DNA of 25,211 nucleotides from Thermoplasmata archaeon (lineage in GTDB: Archaea; Thermoplasmatota; Thermoplasmata; Thermoplasmatales; Thermoplasmataceae): the NCBI GenBank assembly GCA_021806345.1, contig JAJZXP010000345.1:1-25211 (forward strand). Direction: 5' to 3'. Numbering within the stretch: position 1 is the first letter of the stretch; the number at the start of each line of letters is the position of its first letter. Below, in pieces: positions 22,744 to 25,211 of this stretch. A program made the translations under genes and the position numbers. The notes below the pieces were generated by a model. The model had not been told where the DNA came from, searched no databases, and was given only the letters and a program-made list of their open reading frames with translations.

Positions 22744-23153
22744 TTATATCTCTCCACAAGATCATGATACAGGTGTTCAGCCCTTTTCCTTAAGTTGTCC
22801 ATATTTTTATTATACAATTGAATTTTTTCATTTTCCGTATCCATTTTCCCTATCCTCTTGAATTCATTTGAAATAATCTCCGCTGTGTATAACAGGACAC
22901 TCTGTAAACTTTCAGGATCCGGATAAGGAGTTTTCATATGTTCCGATATTTTCATATCTTCGTACTCTTTCAGTTGATCCATTTTCTTTTCTCCTTCCAG
23001 TGATTCCTTTAAAACTTCTAATGTTTCAATAAAGAAATCAAGTATCATTGTGATGTTAGTGTGAGTTGTCTTTTCCCGCATTTCATAGAGCTTGTCTGTA
23101 ATATCTTCATTACCCACAATGATTGAGGCTATTTCCTGTTGATTCTCTGTCAT
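22740..23153 (-). CDS. Small alpha-helical protein of unknown function, coupled to dtdA
   Basis: 137 aa from the ATG at 23153. Not recognised. It is strongly charged (many Glu, Lys, Asp), without membrane segments or Cys, and predicted by eye to be nearly all helical, with DKLYEMREKT, FFIETLEVLKESLEGEK and RKRAEHLYHDLVERYK segments. The frame also has a TTG at 23174, but this lies only about 10 nt from the TATA-like element at 23179-23188, whereas the ATG at 23153 lies about 31 nt away, which fits a transcription start. It overlaps dtdA by 4 nt (GTGA) and is divergent from valS with a 53-nt spacer. A role in tRNA quality control is suggested only by context. Confidence 0.6.
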   Translation of the reverse strand: MTENQQEIASIIVGNEDITDKLYEMREKTTHTNITMILDFFIETLEVLKESLEGEKKMDQLKEYEDMKISEHMKTPYPDPESLQSVLLYTAEIISNEFKRIGKMDTENEKIQLYNKNMDNLRKRAEHLYHDLVERYK

Positions 23154-23178
23154 TCCAATCGGATAATTATGCAAAACG

Positions 23179-23188
23179 TTTTAAAAAC
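23179..23188. promoter_or_regulatory. Shared TATA-like element between valS and the dtdA operon
   Basis: TTTTAAAAAC is nearly palindromic and lies about 23 nt before the valS ATG (23207) and about 31 nt before the ATG of the small gene (23153). One element may serve both directions, or overlapping elements do (a second TTAAAAGTT-type element follows on the minus strand at about 23187-23195). Confidence 0.45.
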
Positions 23189-23206
23189 TTTTAAGATTCC
23201 ACCGGC

Positions 23207-25211
23207 ATGGATTATGATATATCCCTTATGGAAGAAAGAATAAGGGAAAAATGGAAGAAAAATAAAATCTCCAAACCTGTCAATGCGCATTCAAACGGAA
23301 TTATTTTCAGCATAGACACTCCTCCTCCAACTGTATCCGGCGAAATACATATTGGACATGCTTTCTCGTATCCTCACCAGGATATGATTGCCCGTTTTAA
23401 AAGAATGAAGGGATACAAAGTTATCTATCCCTTTGGTTATGATAACAATGGCCTGGCAACAGAAAGATATGTGGAAAAAATAAGAAAAGTCAGCCTTACC
23501 AATATGGACAGGAAAGAAGCAATTAAAACTTGCGAAGAAACAAGCAAGATTGCTATGGGAGAAATGAGAAATGCCATGGAGAAACTTGCTATTTCCGCCG
23601 ATTTTGATATAGCATATGTGACATATTCCAGGGAAGTTTGGAAAATATCTCAGGCCTTTTTCTTGGATTTGTTGAGAAATAATATAGCATACAGGAGCGA
23701 AGGCATGACAATAGCATGCCCAACTTGCAGGACTGCAATTTCACAGATTGAAATGGAAGACAGGGAGTTGGAAACAGATTTTGTAACTCTAAGGTTTAAT
23801 GGTGAAGACGGTTCGACCATAGATATTGCAACAACTAGACCAGAAATGTTAGCAGCATGTGTAGCGATTGCCATAAACCCAAAGGATCCAAGGGCAATGT
23901 ATCTTTCTAAAAGAAAATTCATAGTGCCAATTTACGGTCAGGCAATTGGGGTCATTCAGGATGAACGTGTGCTAATGGATAAGGGAACTGGAACAGAAAT
24001 GGTATGTACATTCGGGGACCAGACAGATTATGAAATCTGGAAAGAGCATAATCTGCCTCTAACTAAATTGCTAGACAGCAGGGGATTTATCAGGGACAAC
24101 TCTCACCTAGAAGGATTAAAACCAGAAGAGGGAAGGAAGAAAATTAAGGGAATTCTCAAAGAAAAAGGATTTGTGATTGAAACAAAGAGGATAAAACACT
24201 CAGTAAACACTCACGAGAGGTGTGGGACGCCCATCGAAATAGGGGTCAGCAAACAATGGTATCTCAGATATATGGATAAGAAAGAGGAACTGCTTGAGAT
24301 TGGCAGAGAAATAAAATGGACACCAGATTATATGAGGGTAAGATATGAGAACTGGGTTAAGGGATTAAAATGGGACTGGTGCATTTCAAGACAGAGAATT
24401 ATGGGAATACCCATTCCAGTATGGTACTGTCATGAATGTGGTACAATCAACACACCAGATGCAGACAAAATTCCGGTTGATCCAAGATTTGAATCACTTT
24501 TAAAGTGTAAAAAATGTGGTTCTAAAGATTTGGAAAGCGAAACAGATGTTCTGGATACATGGTTCACTTCCTCCATTTCCCCATCAATTATCTCGAATGC
24601 GTATGGTATGGATGAAAATTTTATTCCAATGAATGTCAGATTTCAGGGTCACGACATAATATCAACATGGGCATTCACAACAATTTACAGAAGCATGATC
24701 CACTTCCAAAAAATACCATGGGATAGAATTGTAATAAGCGGAAACGTTTTTGACTCACGCGGACAGAAAATGAGCAAAAGCAAGGGAAATGCAGTAGATC
24801 CCATGGAAATGGTAAAAAAGTACGGAGCGGACGGAGTAAGATTATGGGACACTTCTGTAACAACCTGGGATGATATCTCATTAAAGGAACAGGAACTGGT
24901 CAGGGGAAGGAGAACAATCATTAAACTATATAATGCGGTATCTCTGGTCTCCGGAATAGAAAAATCTCAGGAAAAAAAGGTAACTTTGCCATTTAACAAA
25001 TGGATTCTTGAATCATCCAACAGAACAATAAAAAAAGCATCAGATGCATATGAGAATTTTGACATAGCCAAGGCCAGAATAGAAATAGACCAGTTATTCT
25101 GGGGTGACTTCTGTGACAACTATCTTGAAATGATTAAACCCTACTTATCATCGGGAAATGCACAGGAAAGAGAGGAAATTTCATGGGTCTCAAGAAGAGT
25201 TATCACGGATA
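23207..25211 (+). CDS. valS: Valyl-tRNA synthetase, 3' end cut by window
   Basis: 668 codons present, open to the window end. Class Ia synthetase charging tRNA-Val with ATP. Seen: the HIGH motif at residues 48-51 in VSGEIHIGHAFSY, the KMSKS motif at residues 521-525 in DSRGQKMSKSKGN, the CP1 editing domain with ATTRPEMLAAC and HERCGTPIE, and two Cys-type zinc sites (CPTCRTAISQ; CHECGT with CKKCGS). TTSWD-like TSVTTWDDISLKEQEL leads into the anticodon-binding helical domain. The ATG at 23207 is 23 nt after a TATA element, so the mRNA is probably leaderless; a second ATG at 23228 is less well placed. The C-terminal anticodon-binding domain is incomplete because of the edge. Confidence 0.96.
   Translation, partial: MDYDISLMEERIREKWKKNKISKPVNAHSNGIIFSIDTPPPTVSGEIHIGHAFSYPHQDMIARFKRMKGYKVIYPFGYDNNGLATERYVEKIRKVSLTNMDRKEAIKTCEETSKIAMGEMRNAMEKLAISADFDIAYVTYSREVWKISQAFFLDLLRNNIAYRSEGMTIACPTCRTAISQIEMEDRELETDFVTLRFNGEDGSTIDIATTRPEMLAACVAIAINPKDPRAMYLSKRKFIVPIYGQAIGVIQDERVLMDKGTGTEMVCTFGDQTDYEIWKEHNLPLTKLLDSRGFIRDNSHLEGLKPEEGRKKIKGILKEKGFVIETKRIKHSVNTHERCGTPIEIGVSKQWYLRYMDKKEELLEIGREIKWTPDYMRVRYENWVKGLKWDWCISRQRIMGIPIPVWYCHECGTINTPDADKIPVDPRFESLLKCKKCGSKDLESETDVLDTWFTSSISPSIISNAYGMDENFIPMNVRFQGHDIISTWAFTTIYRSMIHFQKIPWDRIVISGNVFDSRGQKMSKSKGNAVDPMEMVKKYGADGVRLWDTSVTTWDDISLKEQELVRGRRTIIKLYNAVSLVSGIEKSQEKKVTLPFNKWILESSNRTIKKASDAYENFDIAKARIEIDQLFWGDFCDNYLEMIKPYLSSGNAQEREEISWVSRRVITD

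Overview
The window reads as archaeal chromosome, most likely from the Thermoplasmatales (Thermoplasma/Ferroplasma/Cuniculiplasma-like, wall-poor acidophiles). Markers for this are a complete tricorn protease, an archaeal-type S-adenosylmethionine synthetase, a GEK1-type D-aminoacyl-tRNA deacylase, an archaeal presenilin-type protease, a gluconate dehydratase of the archaeal Entner-Doudoroff pathway, Tsr3, and many solitary genes with a TATA box about 23-32 nt before the start codon (leaderless or nearly leaderless mRNAs). The DNA is AT-rich and gene-dense. I saw no rRNA, tRNA or CRISPR. Family assignments come from reading the translated sequences; no database search was run.

Layout. 1-3818: one-carbon/PLP block on the minus strand (pdxT-gcvT operon, then glyA), with a SpoIIM-like membrane protein between them on the plus strand. 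3819-4181: a non-coding gap with small repeats. 4182-6342: minus-strand gnaD overlapping a RecA/KaiC-like ATPase with a degenerate P-loop. 6563-9791: plus-strand topA overlapping a presenilin/signal-peptide-peptidase homologue. 9797-13633: minus-strand DUF973-like membrane protein and tricorn. 13696-15162: purH (minus). 15324-17936: plus-strand mat, an MBL-fold hydrolase and tsr3. 17929-21331: a minus-strand three-gene unit (threonine-synthase-like PLP enzyme, DUF1611 P-loop protein, MurL/PP-loop-like protein). 21332-21981: relic of an IS200/IS605-type tnpB. 21982-23153: minus-strand dtdA and a small coupled unknown gene. 23207-25211: valS, cut by the window end.

How the genes fit together. 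Several belong to folate/methionine C1 metabolism and its cofactor supply: GlyA and GcvT load C1 units on tetrahydrofolate (or an archaeal pterin), PurH consumes formyl-C1, PdxT supplies PLP, Mat makes SAM and Tsr3 consumes it. The most provocative part is 17929-21331. A MurL-like ATP-pyrophosphatase (MurL epimerises a terminal L-Glu in bacterial cell-wall precursors) is apparently co-transcribed with a DUF1611 protein (a family linked to D-glutamate metabolism) and a threonine-synthase-like PLP enzyme, about 0.65 kb from a D-aminoacyl-tRNA deacylase. In an archaeon without peptidoglycan this suggests an undescribed amino-acid or D-amino-acid module. That reading is inference from distant family resemblance and must be tested.
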